The translations under genes and the position numbers were made by a program. Below, in pieces: positions 1-11,576 of a stretch of DNA of 64,000 nt. Origin of the DNA: Ziziphus jujuba (Eukaryota > Streptophyta > Magnoliopsida > Rosales > Rhamnaceae); NCBI RefSeq assembly GCF_031755915.1, contig NC_083382.1:8494001-8558000 (forward strand), read 5' to 3'. The first letter of the stretch is position 1, and each line of letters starts with the position of its first letter. The notes beneath the pieces are model-generated. The model worked only from the letters and a program-made list of their open reading frames with translations. It did not search any database and was not told where the DNA came from.

Positions 1-233
1 TTCCATATCTATGTTAAATTAACATTTATTCCAAAAGCTATAGGTGATAAGAAGCCGTCTAACAATATATATCAAATTTATTTTTGAATATCCCGATGAT
101 ATATGCCTTGTGCTAGAAATAGATGGCAAACTCTAGTTTCCTTTTGTAACCTTGTACTAAAGCAACCATATGAAAAATGATATAAAGGAGAATGAAATGG
201 AAATTTACCCAAATTTTGGGAAATATTTTGCTC
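1..233. other. 3' flank of WAK-like pseudogene
   Basis: AT-rich sequence beyond the stop codon of the minus-strand kinase pseudogene. I see no gene, repeat boundary or RNA here; it is probably former 3' UTR and intergenic sequence. Confidence 0.4.
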
Positions 234-1099
234 CTAATAATAGTTTTGTGGTAATGCATCTATGGATGAAGAAATACTATCACTATTTGGGTTTGAATCA
301 ATCGATGTGGAAACATTAATCTGGGGCATTGTTATTTCAGTCCTCACATATTCAACTTTCGGTTCTTTATTCGTTCGAACAAGTTTTGGTTGATATTTTT
401 CAATTGCCTCCAACTTTGTTCCATCTTCTTTCATTGTAGGTCCATACCTTCCGTTCAAATTCAAGAATCGTTTTGCAAGAAATTGACCATATTAAACAAA
501 CGGTTCTCGTCCATGCACATTATAACATAAGTTGTTAGACTTCTTCCCTCTTCTAACCTCTTTAAGCAGATTGGTTCTTGTATGGTCAAGAGCTCAACAA
601 TGACCATACCAAAGCTGTAAACGTCACTTTTCTCTGTAAATTGGCACCCTAGAAACACTCAGGGTCCAAGTAGCCAAATGTACCATGTAACCATTATAGT
701 AACATGTGTTTGGTCAGATTGACTACCAACTCTGCTACTTTTGCTCTCAACTTCTCATCTAAGAGTATGTTTGATGACTTAATATCTTGGTGGTAAATAG
801 GAAAGGAAGTTGCAAAGTGTAAGTATGGCATATTAGCTCCTGTAACTTCTAGTGCAATTCTTTAAGTCCATTAGCCATGTAAAAGAAATTCCTCATTTTG
901 GTCATGTATATGCTCGGGAAAGTGTACCATTGTGTATAAATAGCATCCTAGCAGTTTAACCACATTCCTGTGTTAATTTGGGAAAGAATGATAACCTTAT
1001 CAATGAATCTTGTGAGTTTCTCTTCATCAACTATTTTAAACTTCCTCACGATTACAATTTTTCTCTCTTCCAACATTTCTTTGTAAACAGTGCCTTGGC

Positions 1100-4022
1100 T
1101 GTCAGGACCCGTCCAAAATTTCTCATCAGAACCCTAGACAAGCCCTGATCCCAAGGAAACCCTACCGGACCCTCCAACGGAAAATCCGGCAGAACCTCCC
1201 CTAAGGGTTGGACTTAACACAAATTTCCTGCACTGAAATCACACTTCTATACTTGTCCCCTTATTCCTCCCACAATACTACAAATTAATTCCACAATTTT
1301 GCAGCACTTCAAAGGAAAACAGTAATCCAGTGCATAAATAATACATAAGTGTCGAGAACAGTATACAGAGCTTCATGAAGTACTATTAAACAGAGAATAC
1401 AACAAAGATGAAAGAAATATTACAATTGAAATAAACGAGTACAAAGGTACTTCTCGAACTACGATAGCGGCGGAGATCTAATTCGCTCTGGAAGAACGCC
1501 TACCACCCCTTGCACCTAAGGGAATAGAATTTAAAAACGTGAGATGCTAATCATCTCAGTGAGTGACCCTATCTACTGAACACTTTTAATATTAATCATA
1601 TAACAAATAAGGGAATTTAATTAATACTGGCAATTAAATAGGTAAATAAATAATAACAGTTAAAAATAATAATTTCTCTCAAAACTCTCACTATTCACTT
1701 CGTTGGAAATGTTCCCTTTTTAAAACATTTTCACAAAACCCATTATTCGCATTTTCCGAAAACCAAGGGATCAAATAATTTAATAAACAATAAATAAATA
1801 CCCCAAATATAAATAAAATGTAATAAACTATAATAAATAATTTTTGAACACTTTGGGGTTTGAAATTTCTATCCAAAAATTTATACTTGACGTACCACAC
1901 CATATACCAGTGATGCCCTCTGATACCCAGCGTCCCGAGCACCAACTGGCGGGAGGTCAAAGAGAGAAACTTGTAAACGGCACTTCGGCGTCCCGACAGT
2001 ACCGCTGCTGAAACCGTCATCCCGGCCAAGGAGGGGGGCGGCTGTGCCAATATCAAACTTGCCTGCCCACGGTCCAATGGCAACTTACGGGAGACATAAT
2101 AACTTGCGCGCTAATCACATATACACCGGAACACCAATACTGTATGAGTGCGTCAAAAATAATTATTAAATTAATTATTACCGTACCGATTTTCCAAAAT
2201 CACCGTGGGAAATATACCAGTTTTCAAATTCACCATCCCACATATTTTCCTTTAACATTTCCGGTACGAAAACATCGATAACAAATAAAAATAATTTTTC
2301 TCACAACACGAGGTCCAACAAATAATATTACACGGGCATAATTATAAAATTCAAACCACCAATTTAAATAAATAATTTCCTTAAAATATTTAAACCAATT
2401 ATGCCCAAAAACAATATTAAAACCACATACGATTTATTACTGAAAATACATTTCTCATGCATAATAAATAAAATTAAATCACAATAAATAATAATTAAAT
2501 TGCACCACATGAGCATAATTTCAAATATCAATTAAACACCAATTAAATATAATTAATTATCCCAAAATATTTTTAAAGGTGGGTCACTCACCTTGAGCAT
2601 GTATATCAGCTAAGATCCTCCGCAGGATCAACTCCACTACCCACATGTGCACCTATAACATCCACAGTACACCAACCAAATATATTAATATTTTAATCGG
2701 ATAACTCCCAAATGGGTACCTGGGGAGCGAACACAAACAACAACTAAAAATTACGAGTAATATACCGAATCGAAGCTTGAGTGACGAGGATCACGGATCC
2801 GGTCTTACTTCCAGGAGATCGGACCCGAGGTGGCTGGAATTCGCCGCAAAACTTTCAGAATTCAACTCCTCGATTCTCCCAAACCATCGCGAATTGGAGG
2901 AAAAGGACACCGGATTTGGATTCAGGAGGTCGGAATTAGTGGACAGGGACCGGCGGTGCAACTGGGTACTTGCCGGAACAGTGATTTCCGGCGAGCTGCT
3001 GCGGTCACCGGCAACCGTCGCCGGCGGCGGCGCGTCCGGTGGCCGATGGCTGAGATTTTTGGGAATTTTGTAGATCGAGGGGAGAGGGTTCCAACGGGAC
3101 TGGCGGTGAGGCAAACAGAGGCCGGATGGCGAAGAGATCGAGGTTTGAAGGTTTTCGGTGCCTCACCGGAAAATGCTCCGATTCCGGCTCGTCGGAGGTC
3201 CGGTGGGATGAAATTTGGTGGGCTGGCTGGAAATGAGGAGGTGGTGAAGGGTGACTGGCACGTGTGGCCTGAAAATGGCCGGAAACGGGTCAAACGGTAG
3301 TGGTCGGCGGTGGAGGGGAAAAATCGCCGCCAAGCTTCGTTGGCTCGGTCTGGGCGCATCTGGCGACCGGTGGTCGTGAAATTTCGGGGTTCGACCGGGA
3401 ATGGAGAGGCGCTCCCGTCTGGCCGATGCGTGTAGTAAGGATCGGCCAGAAAATTTGACAATTCCGGCGGCCGGTCGTTTCTCTCTCTCCCTCTCTCTCT
3501 CCTCTCTCTCTTTCTCTCTCCTCCCCGTCGTTTTTGCCAAATAAAAGCCACCGTGGATGACACTGTTCACCCATGTAGACCAATCAGGTGACGACATGTG
3601 GCGTTACTGTGCACTTAAGCCAGATATAATAAAATATTACAGTATCCGGCAAACTTCACACGTCTATAACTTTTTAACCAGATGTCCAATTTAAGCGTGC
3701 CGCTAGTCTATGAACTCATATCAACGAGTACTTTGCAACCATACAAAAGTCAAAACAAAATTATACAACGATAAAAAGTCAACTCCCGGCACCTTTTGGA
3801 CAGTTTGCACCGTAACTTGTTTTGCCTATAACTTTTAAACCGTAGCTCCGTTTTCGACGTACTACTAGTCTACGAACTCGGGGCATCATGCACTTCACCA
3901 CGATACCATGGTCAACTAGAAATTTCAACTGGAACAAAAAGTCAACTTTTGACCCACTTGGTCAACGGTCAACCTTGGTCAACGTGCACGAATTCCGATG
4001 TGGTTTGGGTCGGGGTGTTACA
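1100..4022 (-). mobile_element. Solo LTR A1, gypsy family A
   Basis: A 2923-bp block with 5'-TG/CA-3' termini, reading TGTAACACCCCG at one end and GGTCCTGACA at the other on the minus strand. It is flanked by a perfect 5-bp duplication TTGGC (1095-1099 and 4023-4027), and the kinase sequence continues across it. No internal region is present, so it is a solo LTR left by recombination between two LTRs, or an equivalent product. It aligns along its length with A2, A3 and both LTRs of G1. Inside, in LTR sense, are TTGAC motifs, a CT/GA tract (3480-3522), a GC-rich block, the 61-nt segment and a T-rich tract. Confidence 0.93.
2592..2652 (-). other. Conserved 61-nt exon-like segment of LTR A1
   Basis: On the minus strand the segment starts after an acceptor-like TATAG and ends CTCAAG, followed by GTGAGT. 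The exact length of 61 nt recurs in every family A and B LTR of this window. Exon status is inferred; the splice-like borders and the length are directly visible. Confidence 0.55.
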
Positions 4023-4301
4023 TTGGCCACCCTGAACTAGATTTCTGTCTCCATTGAAATTGTCAGTAGATTTCTGTAATTCCTTTGAATTGAACATCTT
4101 GGTTTTAGTATCATATTGTATTTCCCTTAAAATATTGTACTTCCCCTAAAGATAATTGTTGTTGCAACAATAAATAACCATTTTGTTTGAAGAACTATTT
4201 TCTACGTTTGTTTGCTTTTTTTTTTCCTTATTTTTTTATGAATTTGTATAAAATCCATGCGCCAATAAGTAGAATCAATGCTCCAAGACCACTATCAAAA
4301 C

Positions 4302-4620
4302 CTATATAAAACTCAAATATGTTAAAATCGTCTCGCCCAATTTTCTGTTTCAAAATAATTTATGGAAAAATATCATTAAAATTTAGAAAAGATGGCACTC
4401 AGCATATCCCTATGCAAACAATGGTGGAAATTGTATATAGACCTTGATAGAGAAATAAGAACTCAAGAGAAGAAAATTGTTCTCTTGAAAGGATACTCTT
4501 TGTTGTTTTCACTCTAATGTTGCTCAATATTTATTTCTGCATTTCATCATTTCTTTATTTCATTTCTCTATATTACAAATGAAGAACTTAGGATGCTTAT
4601 ATAGCCATCCAGAATGCATT
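4302..4620. other. Former intron / degenerate sequence
   Basis: The sequence upstream of the pseudogene acceptor has no coding match that I can see. A TATATA-like stretch near 4600 and the copia pol relic beyond LTR A2 leave open that part of 4420-4620 is the LTR of that dead copia element, but I cannot define its ends. Confidence 0.3.
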
Positions 4621-7486
4621 TGTAACACCCCGTCCCAAAGTACAACGAAAATTTTCCAACTTTGACCGAGATTGACCGTTGGCCGTTGACTTTGACTGTT
4701 GACCGTTGACCGAAGGGTCAAAAGTTGACTTTTTAACTTGGATGGAATTCTAGGTTGACTAAGGTACCGTTACGAAGTACACGTTGGCATGAGTTCGTAG
4801 ACTAGTAGCACATTGAAAACGGAGCTACGGTTTGAAAGATATGAGCAAAACAAGTTGAGGTCCAAACTGTCCAAGGGGTGCCGGAGTTGACTTTTTATTC
4901 ATGCAAAGTTGAGTTTTGACTCATGCATGGCTGTGAAGTGCTCGGTGATACGAGTCTATAGACTAGTGGCACATCCGATTTGGACATGTGGTTTGAAAGT
5001 TATGGACCTGTAGATTTTTTCAAATACTGTATTATTTTAATATTATTTTTAAACGTGTAACAATGTGCCACGTGTGACTTAATAAATGTGACCATGTGTT
5101 ACCATGGTGAGATGCCACATGTCAACCATGCTTAATACCTTATTATTTTATTATTGTTATTTTATATAATAATATTATTTAATCATTTTATTTTTATTTC
5201 TTTTCTTTTTTTTCTTTTTTTTCTTTTTTTTCTTTTCCCCCACGTGGGAAAAAAGGGCCATGGGCCCCTTCTCCTTCTTCTTTCTTCTTCTTCTTCCTCC
5301 TTCTTCTTCCTTTCCTTTCCTTCTTCCTCTCGGACCGTCGCCGTTTCTTCGTTTCCGGCCACCACCTTGCTACACGGGCTGGCCAGAGAGGAGCGGGGGA
5401 CGGAGACAAGCTCGGCTGCAAAATTTCACGGCCACCAGTCGCCAGACGCGCCCAGATCGGGCCAGAGAAGCCGCCGGTCGGATATTTTCTCTCTCTTCTT
5501 TTCTTGTGTTCTCCGGCCAATCCAGCTCGATCCATACCTCTATCCTACCATTTTTGACCCCTCTGAGTCCATTTCCGGCATCAGATTGCCCAAAATCCCG
5601 ACCGTTTGAGAGATCCCTCAAGTTAAAACTCGGCCGATGCTTTCCCGTCAAATTCCGGCCACCGCCGGTTGAATTGAGCTCAATGGAGGTCGGTAATTTG
5701 ATCCTCATCTCACAAGCTTTCCATAGACATATAATTTGTCAATTTTGGTTAACGTTTGTGTTAGACCCCCCGGGTACCGAGTATTATTTATCTGAATAAA
5801 ATATTAATTTATTTGACTGTGTGTGAATTGTTGTTCTAGGAGTACGTATGCGTCGTGGAATTGATCCCATGGAGGATCTTAGGTTAATTGCATGCTCGAG
5901 GTGAGTGACCCACCTTTAAAAATATTTTGGGGTAATTAATTATATTTAATTGGTGTTTAATTGATATTTGGAATTATGCTCATGTGGTGCAATTTAATTA
6001 TAATTGTGGAAAATTATTATTTTATAAGTACGTATATGTTTGTTGGTGCTAAACGGAATTTTAGGTTATCCAAAAACCCCGATTTTTTTATTGTTGTGAT
6101 TTAATTTTATTTATTACGCATGAGCAAGGTATTTTCAGTAATAAATCGTATGTGATTTTAATATTATTTTTGGACATAATTGGTTTAAATATTTTAAGGA
6201 AATTATTTGTTTAATTGGTGGTTTAAATTTTATAAATTGTGCCTGTGGAATATTATTTGTTGGATCTCGTGTTATGAGAAAAATTATTTTTATATTGTTA
6301 TCGATGGTTTCGTACCGGGTATGTTAAAGGAAAATGTGGGATGGTGGAATTGAAAACTGGTATATTTTCCACGGTGATTTTTTGGAAAATCGGTACGGTA
6401 ATAATTAATTTAATAATTATTTTAGACGCACTCATACAGTATTGGTGTTCTGGTGTATATGTGGTTAGCCCGCAAGTTATTATGTCTCCCATGAGTTGCC
6501 ATTGGACCGAGGGCAGGCAAGTTTTATATAGTGCACATAGCCGCCCCCCTCCTTGGCCTGGATGACGGTTTCAGCAGCGGTACTGTCGGGACGCCAAAGT
6601 GCCCTATGCAAGTTTCTCTCTTTAATCTCCCCACCAGTCGGTGCTCGGGACGCTGGGTATCGGAGGGTATCACTGGTATATGGTGTGGTGCATCAAGTAT
6701 AAATTTTCGGATAAAGAAATTTCAAGCCCCAAAGTGTTCAAAAATTATTTATTATATTTTATTACATTTTATTTATATTTAGGGTATTTATCTATTGTTT
6801 ATTAAATTAATTGATCCCTTGGTTTTTGGGAAATACGAATATTAGGTTTTGTGAAAATGTTTTAAAATGGGAACATTTCCAACGGAGTGAATAGTGAGGG
6901 TTTTGAGATAAATTATTAATTTCAATTGTTTATTATTTGTTTATTTAATTGTTGGTATTAATTAAATTCCTTTATTTGTTATATTATTAATATTAAAAGT
7001 GTTCAGTAGATAGGGTCACTCACTGAGATGATTAGCATCTCACGTTTTTAAATTTCGTTCCCCTAGATCCAGGTTGGGAGACGTTGATCGTCCGGGGTGA
7101 GCCCGACGTCTCAGTTCATTGCCGAAAGTCCAAGAAGCATTTCCTTTCCTTTTTCCTCTCCATCTTGTACTGTTTCATCTGTCATTGTATTAATTCCACA
7201 TTTATTTGTATAATGCTCTATATACTGTATTGGACATTTAGTTGTTAATTATGCACTGGATTGCTGTTATTCATTGAAGTGCTGTAAATTTGTGGAATTA
7301 TATTGTAGTAACGTGGGAGGAATAAGGGGATGAATATAGAAGTGTATTTTCAGTGCAGGAAATTTGTGGTAAGTCCAACCCTTAGGGGAGGTTCTGCCGG
7401 ATTTTCCATTGGAGGGTCCGGTAGGGTTTTCCTGGGATCAGGGCTTGTCTAGAGTTCCGGTAAGGAATTTTGGACGGGTCCTGACA
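4621..7486 (+). mobile_element. Solo LTR A2, gypsy family A
   Basis: A 2866-bp block beginning TGTAACACCCCG and ending GGGTCCTGACA, flanked by a perfect 5-bp duplication GCATT (4616-4620 and 7487-7491). It is in opposite orientation to A1. No primer-binding site or coding region follows, so it is a solo LTR. In order it holds TTGAC motifs, a T/CT-rich tract (5200-5330), a GC-rich block (5330-5660), the 61-nt segment (5840-5900), a long T-rich stretch, a stem-loop (7024-7042) and a G-rich 3' end. The GC-rich block is less like A1, A3 and G1 than the rest, so A2 is probably the most diverged family A copy here. Confidence 0.93.
5840..5900 (+). other. Conserved 61-nt exon-like segment of LTR A2
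   Basis: It lies between an acceptor-like GTTGTTCTAG and a donor GCTCGAG/GTGAGT. The next acceptor-like CCCCTAG is at 7060-7066, giving a candidate 1166-nt intron. Confidence 0.55.
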
Positions 7487-7599
7487 GCATTGCTAATAAA
7501 TACATTCATCATGATAAGCATCTAATTAATGCAAGATCTAATCTTATCACCAAGTCCAAATCTTTATCTAAATCTTATTTATACAAATCTTATATCTCA
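7487..7599. other. AT-rich remnant between LTR A2 and copia relic
   Basis: It starts with the right-hand GCATT target duplication and has no coding match. It may be LTR sequence of the adjacent dead copia element. Confidence 0.3.
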
Positions 7600-9126
7600 T
7601 TAATGCATGCTTATCAACCCAATAATTTATTCTGTCTTAAAAGAATTATTCTCGCTTATCAATCCAACGCTTCCCGTTCAGATAGACTTTGTAGAACTCA
7701 AGATTCTCCTTCATCTTGATGACACTTATAGATTTCAATGCCTTTGTAAAAATATCTGCAAGTTGATCTTGGGTCTTGCAATGCTTGAAATTTATTTCTC
7801 CTTACTTGACCATATCTTATATTAAGTGATATCGAATCCTAATATTTCTGCTTGTCCTATGGAAAACTGGATTTTTTGACAATGCAATTGCTGACTTTTT
7901 AGTCACAAAATAACACAGTTCCTTCCTTATGAGATGCTTGAGTTCATTCATTATCCACCTAAGCCATTGAGCTCGACATCCAGCAATAGAGAATGATATG
8001 TAGTATGCTTCATTTGAGAAGAGTATAACAACATATTGTTTTTTTGTTGCCCAAGAAGCAACATTCGAACCAAGGCTGAAAACATAACCTGCATAACTTT
8101 TACTTTCGTCCCAATCACACTCACTTTAACCAATGAAATTTATTGATTTATTTTTCTTGTAATGAATTTCATAATCAGTAGTTCCCTTCACATATGCCAA
8201 AACTCTCTTTCTAGCTTCCTAGTGACTTCTTTTCAGTGTTGACATAAACCTGCTTAACAAATTAAAAGCAAACATAAGATCTGGCCTAGTTCTAATTAAA
8301 TACATAAAACTTCCAATAAGACTTTTGTATCCAGTTTTACTTACTGCTTTTCCTTCGTCACCTTTGCTCAATTTCAATCCAAACTGCATGGGGTGTCAAT
8401 GGTTTTGCTTCATTCATATTGAATTTTTGAATCAGATGTCCTTCATATTTCCTTTGAGAAATCACTACTCCTCTTTCACTTTATTCAACCTCAATATCAA
8501 TAAAGTAATGAAGCAAATCCATATCTGTCATCTAAAGGGAAAAAGCGCCTTTTACGGTTAAAATTAGAATGTCAATTATTAAGAGATTACCACCTTTGTC
8601 TTCTATGGTGTAAAGAGCATGATCATATGCGCTTATGACTGTACCAAGTTCTCGAGGCTTGTTTTAGTCCATATAGTGCTTCCTTTAGTCGACAAACTTC
8701 ACCTTTCTTCTCATAGTCGTGTGGTTATTTGACATATACTTTTTCTTTAAGAAAACCATTTCAAAAATATTAATTTAACGTCCATTCAATAAAGTTTCCA
8801 ATCCTTTTGATTTTAATGCTAAAATTTAATGCATTGATTCAAGTCGGGTTACTGGAGCAAAAATTTCTCATAATCAATGCCATATTTTTACTTGTATCCT
8901 TTTATGAGAAATCAGTGCCTAGCTTACATTTTTCAATTTCACCTTTTGAATTCCGGTTCGTTTTGAATACCCACTTCACACCAAGTGGTTTATTATCCTT
9001 TGGAAGATCGGTTAACTCCCAAAGTTACATTCTTCTTACTTGATTCCATTTCTTGGTCCATGGCAATCCTCCATTTTTCATCTTAGCTGGTTTCTTCAAA
9101 ACTTAGTTGATCTACGCCGGCAAATT
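7600..9126 (-). pseudogene. Decayed Ty1/copia pol (reverse transcriptase to RNase H)
   Basis: Minus-strand translation, with many frame changes, gives the copia order: the linker before RT (AMDQEMES, then LGVKW-like sequence) near 8900-9070, ALYGLKQAS-like RT near 8650-8690, the QRKYEGHLIQKF segment near 8400-8460, RPDL-like sequence near 8290, an RNase H stretch (SYAGYVFSLGSNVASWATKK) near 8030-8110, and a terminal ADIFTKAL motif near 7740. These are the landmarks of a copia polyprotein C-terminal half. No open frame exceeds about 80 residues, so it is long dead. It is a different copia lineage from C1a, C1b and C2. No LTR or TSD could be assigned. Confidence 0.8.
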
Positions 9127-9723
9127 ATGCAAAATATAATAAAAATGATAAATTTTAATGATAAAAATACACCACTTATAATATTATACATCATCAATAA
9201 ATTTTATTCCAAACAAAACAAATTGGAAAATAATTTTTAAAAGACGTTGTCAATTAAATAGATTTTCTATGACATAATTAACATTATTTTTCAATCTCCA
9301 TACCATATAGATTTCAATAAATAGAACTATTAGAAATGCTCTAAAATGAATCTTTAAATGAATAAATACAAGATGGTAAAATCTAAATGTTAATTGATAA
9401 ACAATTTAATGTCTCTAACATATTATCTTATTGCAAAATGATTTGGTTATGCGCAAAAGATATATACTAAAGTTCAATTAGGAAAATAAATAAATAAAGC
9501 CCATATAAAGTTTAATCATCCATAGTGGTTCTTCTTCACTTTCTTTTATTGGCTCCGTGTGAAAAGGAAAGAAAATTAAAATATTGTATGGAGTGAATGT
9601 TGACATATCTAAATTGTTTGGTGGGATGATCGGAGGTTAAAAGATTAGAATTAGAAAATGCAATACATAATATATATCAAACGTTGGATTTAGTCTATCA
9701 TGTATATAGCATATGCAAGAAAA
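9127..9723. other. AT-rich intergenic sequence, nothing recognised
   Basis: I see no open frame with family resemblance, no LTR ends and no clear tandem repeat. It may contain the decayed gag and integrase part of the adjacent copia relic. Confidence 0.4.
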
Positions 9724-10371
9724 TGTAATCGGCCCACTCTTTAGCTAAGCCCATCTGCCCAGGTCCAAGTGAGAGTCCAATTCAAAACCAATTGGTTAAG
9801 GGTTGAGAAGCCTATTCTAACCAAAGACCACATGACCTTCCATTTGGAATCTGTCATTTGTATAGGCCCAAGTGAGTTTCCAACTCATAATCAAGTAGTC
9901 TACTTGGGATATATGGTATGCATGCTCTATGAGTTTCTCAAAGATGTGTGCCAATGCTTTTTTGCTCATCCGAGAGATATCTCCATATCTCCACTGCAGC
10001 CTAATTTGGCACACCCCATACCCACAAATGCTTTTTCGTGCATTTGGGCATATCTCCACCGCAGCATCTCCTCAAGTTTTTTCGTCCATATTTGCCATGG
10101 AGGTTGCTCTAATACGACGTTCAGGAGAGTGTAACCAGTTCACTTTCTAAGTAAGCCCACCTCCCCCTTATTGCCATGAAGGTTGCTCTAATACCACTTT
10201 TAGGAGGGTGTAACCGCGGCTCACTCTTTGAGTAAGCCCCCCTCCCCAAATCCAAGTGAGGCTTCAACCCAAAGCCAATCGATCATGGGTAGAGTAGCCT
10301 AACTAGGTTACATGGTGCATGGTCTTTGAGTTTCAAACTGATATGGGACTTTGGTTTGCATTATCCCAACA
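9724..10371 (-). repeat. Decayed TRIM-like terminal-repeat sequence
   Basis: Similar stretches beginning TGTAATC (9724) and TGTAACC (10209) share CTCTTT-(A/G)-TAAGCCC and the words CCAAGTGAG and CCAAT, and the right copy ends CCCAACA at 10371. A third start, GTGTAACCAG, is at about 10129. Just left of the two later starts, GCTCTAATAC occurs at about 10109 and 10190, the complement of a degraded initiator-tRNA-Met primer site (GTATTAGAGC). This fits one or two small non-coding LTR elements in minus orientation. No clear TSD was found and the left repeat end is unclear. The reading frames here are not gene-like. Confidence 0.45.
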
Positions 10372-10444
10372 GTATATATTCAGTGTTAGCCAAAGTAGCA
10401 CTCTGCCTCACAGTCATATATTTGAACATTTTTGGCTCCATATC

Positions 10445-10877
10445 TGTGAAGTCCAGCCGCACCAACCACACCAACCTCACCAACCACAGCCGCACCAACC
10501 ACAGCCACCATTGTTGACAGCCACCATTGTTGACCGATCAACAATTGTGGGCTAAGACGTTGAAAGTGTGGCCTTGTAAGCCTATAAATAGGCTCCTTAC
10601 CATTGCATGAAAACCAAGCCAAGAGAGCAATCTCAATCCTCCCAAGTGAGGAGAATTGAGAGAAAACTCCAAGAGAGAGAGTTGTTTAAGTTCCAGAGAG
10701 AACTTGAGAGAAGAGTGAGCAATTCCAGAGAGAATTGGAGAGTGCAGAGAGAGGTTCCACGAGAGAATCCTCCATGAGAGAAGTTTTTATTTTTGTATTC
10801 TATTTTTAAGAGATTAATAGAATTCTTTTATTTTTCTTCTCATATTTCTTCTCTAAAGTGGTCAGAGAACCACAACA
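10445..10877 (+). repeat. C1a 5' LTR
   Basis: It begins TGTGAAGTCC and ends CACAACA. It contains short tandem CACCAACC/CAGCC repeats near the start, a duplicated 'CCACCATTGTTGACAG'-type unit, a TATA box at 10583-10590 and a GA-rich stretch that would lie in R/U5. No difference from the 3' LTR was seen. Confidence 0.95.
10583..10590 (+). promoter_or_regulatory. TATA box of the C1a LTR promoter
   Basis: TATAAATA in the context GCCTATAAATAGGC, the best core-promoter match in the LTR. The same motif is at 15766-15773 in the 3' LTR. Confidence 0.65.
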
Positions 10878-10879
10878 AG

Positions 10880-10891
10880 TGGTATCAGAGA
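10880..10891 (+). other. C1a primer-binding site (initiator tRNA-Met)
   Basis: TGGTATCAGAGA begins two bases after the end of the 5' LTR and matches the 3' end of plant initiator tRNA-Met at 11 of 12 positions (TGGTATCAGAGC expected). Confidence 0.85.
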
Positions 10892-11137
10892 TCCAGGTTG
10901 AGAGCTTGGGTCCAAAATTTGAAGAAACAAAGCTACTGTTCTTCAAGTTGGTGTTTCGGAAAGTTGCTCAAATAATTAATTTGACAATCCCAGGTGAAAG
11001 TACCCGACGAGAGGAGAACAACGAAGTTCGCCGGAGAGAAAACGGACGTCCCACGCGCCCGCACGCGCCGACTGAAATTTTTCTGCAACTGTTCACGCGC
11101 CCACGCGCCGCACGCGCCGTCTGGAGGTTGAAGACGA

Positions 11138-11253
11138 CCACGTCAGCAGCCACGTCAGCGAACCACTGCCATGTCATCTGCCACACCAGCGACACGTCGT
11201 CAGCCACGTCATCTGCCACGTGGTGCCACGTCAGCACCATTTGCCACGTCAGC
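11138..11253 (+). promoter_or_regulatory. ACGT-core motif array in C1a leader
   Basis: In 116 bp there are five copies of CCACGTCA(G/T), one CCACGTGG and one ACACGTCG, separated by short CAGC/TCTGC spacers. ACGT cores are binding sites of plant bZIP and bHLH factors. The array lies between the primer site and gag, as in C1b (34553-34681). A regulatory role is inferred. Confidence 0.5.
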
Positions 11254-11263
11254 AATATTTTCT

Positions 11264-11488
11264 GAAATTACGGAACGGCCCCTGAAGTTTCGGAAATTAC
11301 GGAACAGCCCCTGAACTATTGGAAATTACAGATTGACCCCTGTAGTTTTCTGAAATTGCGGTGCAGCCCCTGAACTATTGGAAATTACAGATTGACCCCT
11401 GTAGTTTCTGTATTTGCAGGTTGACCCAGAAATTTTGTGAAATTACATTTTTGCCCCAAAATTTCTGGTAATTATATTTTGACCCCGG
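11264..11488 (+). repeat. About eight tandem ~28-30-bp repeats in C1a leader
   Basis: Imperfect units start GAAATTAC and continue with a CCCCTGAA-(C/G)-T-type core. About eight successive units can be laid out, ending shortly before the gag start. The repeats are present in reverse complement in C1b (about 34320-34545). Their role is unknown; packaging or translation control are possibilities. Confidence 0.7.
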
Positions 11489-11576
11489 AAGAGTCAAGTC
11501 CACCATTTTCGGCCGTTCCGGACGCAACGGTTAACTCCGTTTTGCCAAATTCAGCTCCATTTTTGGTCAAGCCATA

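Larger units (their letters stand above)
234..4301 (-). pseudogene. WAK-like receptor kinase pseudogene (TM and kinase exon), split by solo LTR A1
   Basis: Read right to left, 4301 to 4023 encodes a transmembrane segment and juxtamembrane region, and 1099 to 234 the kinase and C-tail. The exon opens after an acceptor ending TATATAG, in the same phase as the intact kinase exon of WAK2 (18621-19837), to which it aligns throughout. Recognisable pieces are the TM segment (LGALILLIGAWILYK), the glycine-loop end (QGTVYK), subdomain IX ([17 protein letters not shown]) and the C-terminal PTMKED. Stops and indels occur in the juxtamembrane part and between 460 and 1090, so no full kinase can be made. 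Solo LTR A1 interrupts it inside the glycine loop. No ectodomain exons are recognisable immediately upstream. Function before decay is inferred from the WAK family, cell-wall pectin receptors with a cytoplasmic Ser/Thr kinase. Confidence 0.85.

Noticed and set aside
2791..3597. Several overlapping reading frames of 98-213 codons on both strands as host genes
   Set aside because: They fall in the GC-rich block of solo LTR A1, are open on both strands and recur in the other LTRs. They are treated as LTR sequence, with the sense frame discussed as a finding only.
5154..5535. Lys/Glu- or Ser/Phe-rich frames as proteins
   Set aside because: They come from a T/CT-rich simple-sequence tract inside LTR A2.
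9769..10150. Frames of 73-121 codons as a gene
   Set aside because: The stretch is built from repeated TRIM-like sequence with primer-site remnants; no protein family is evident.
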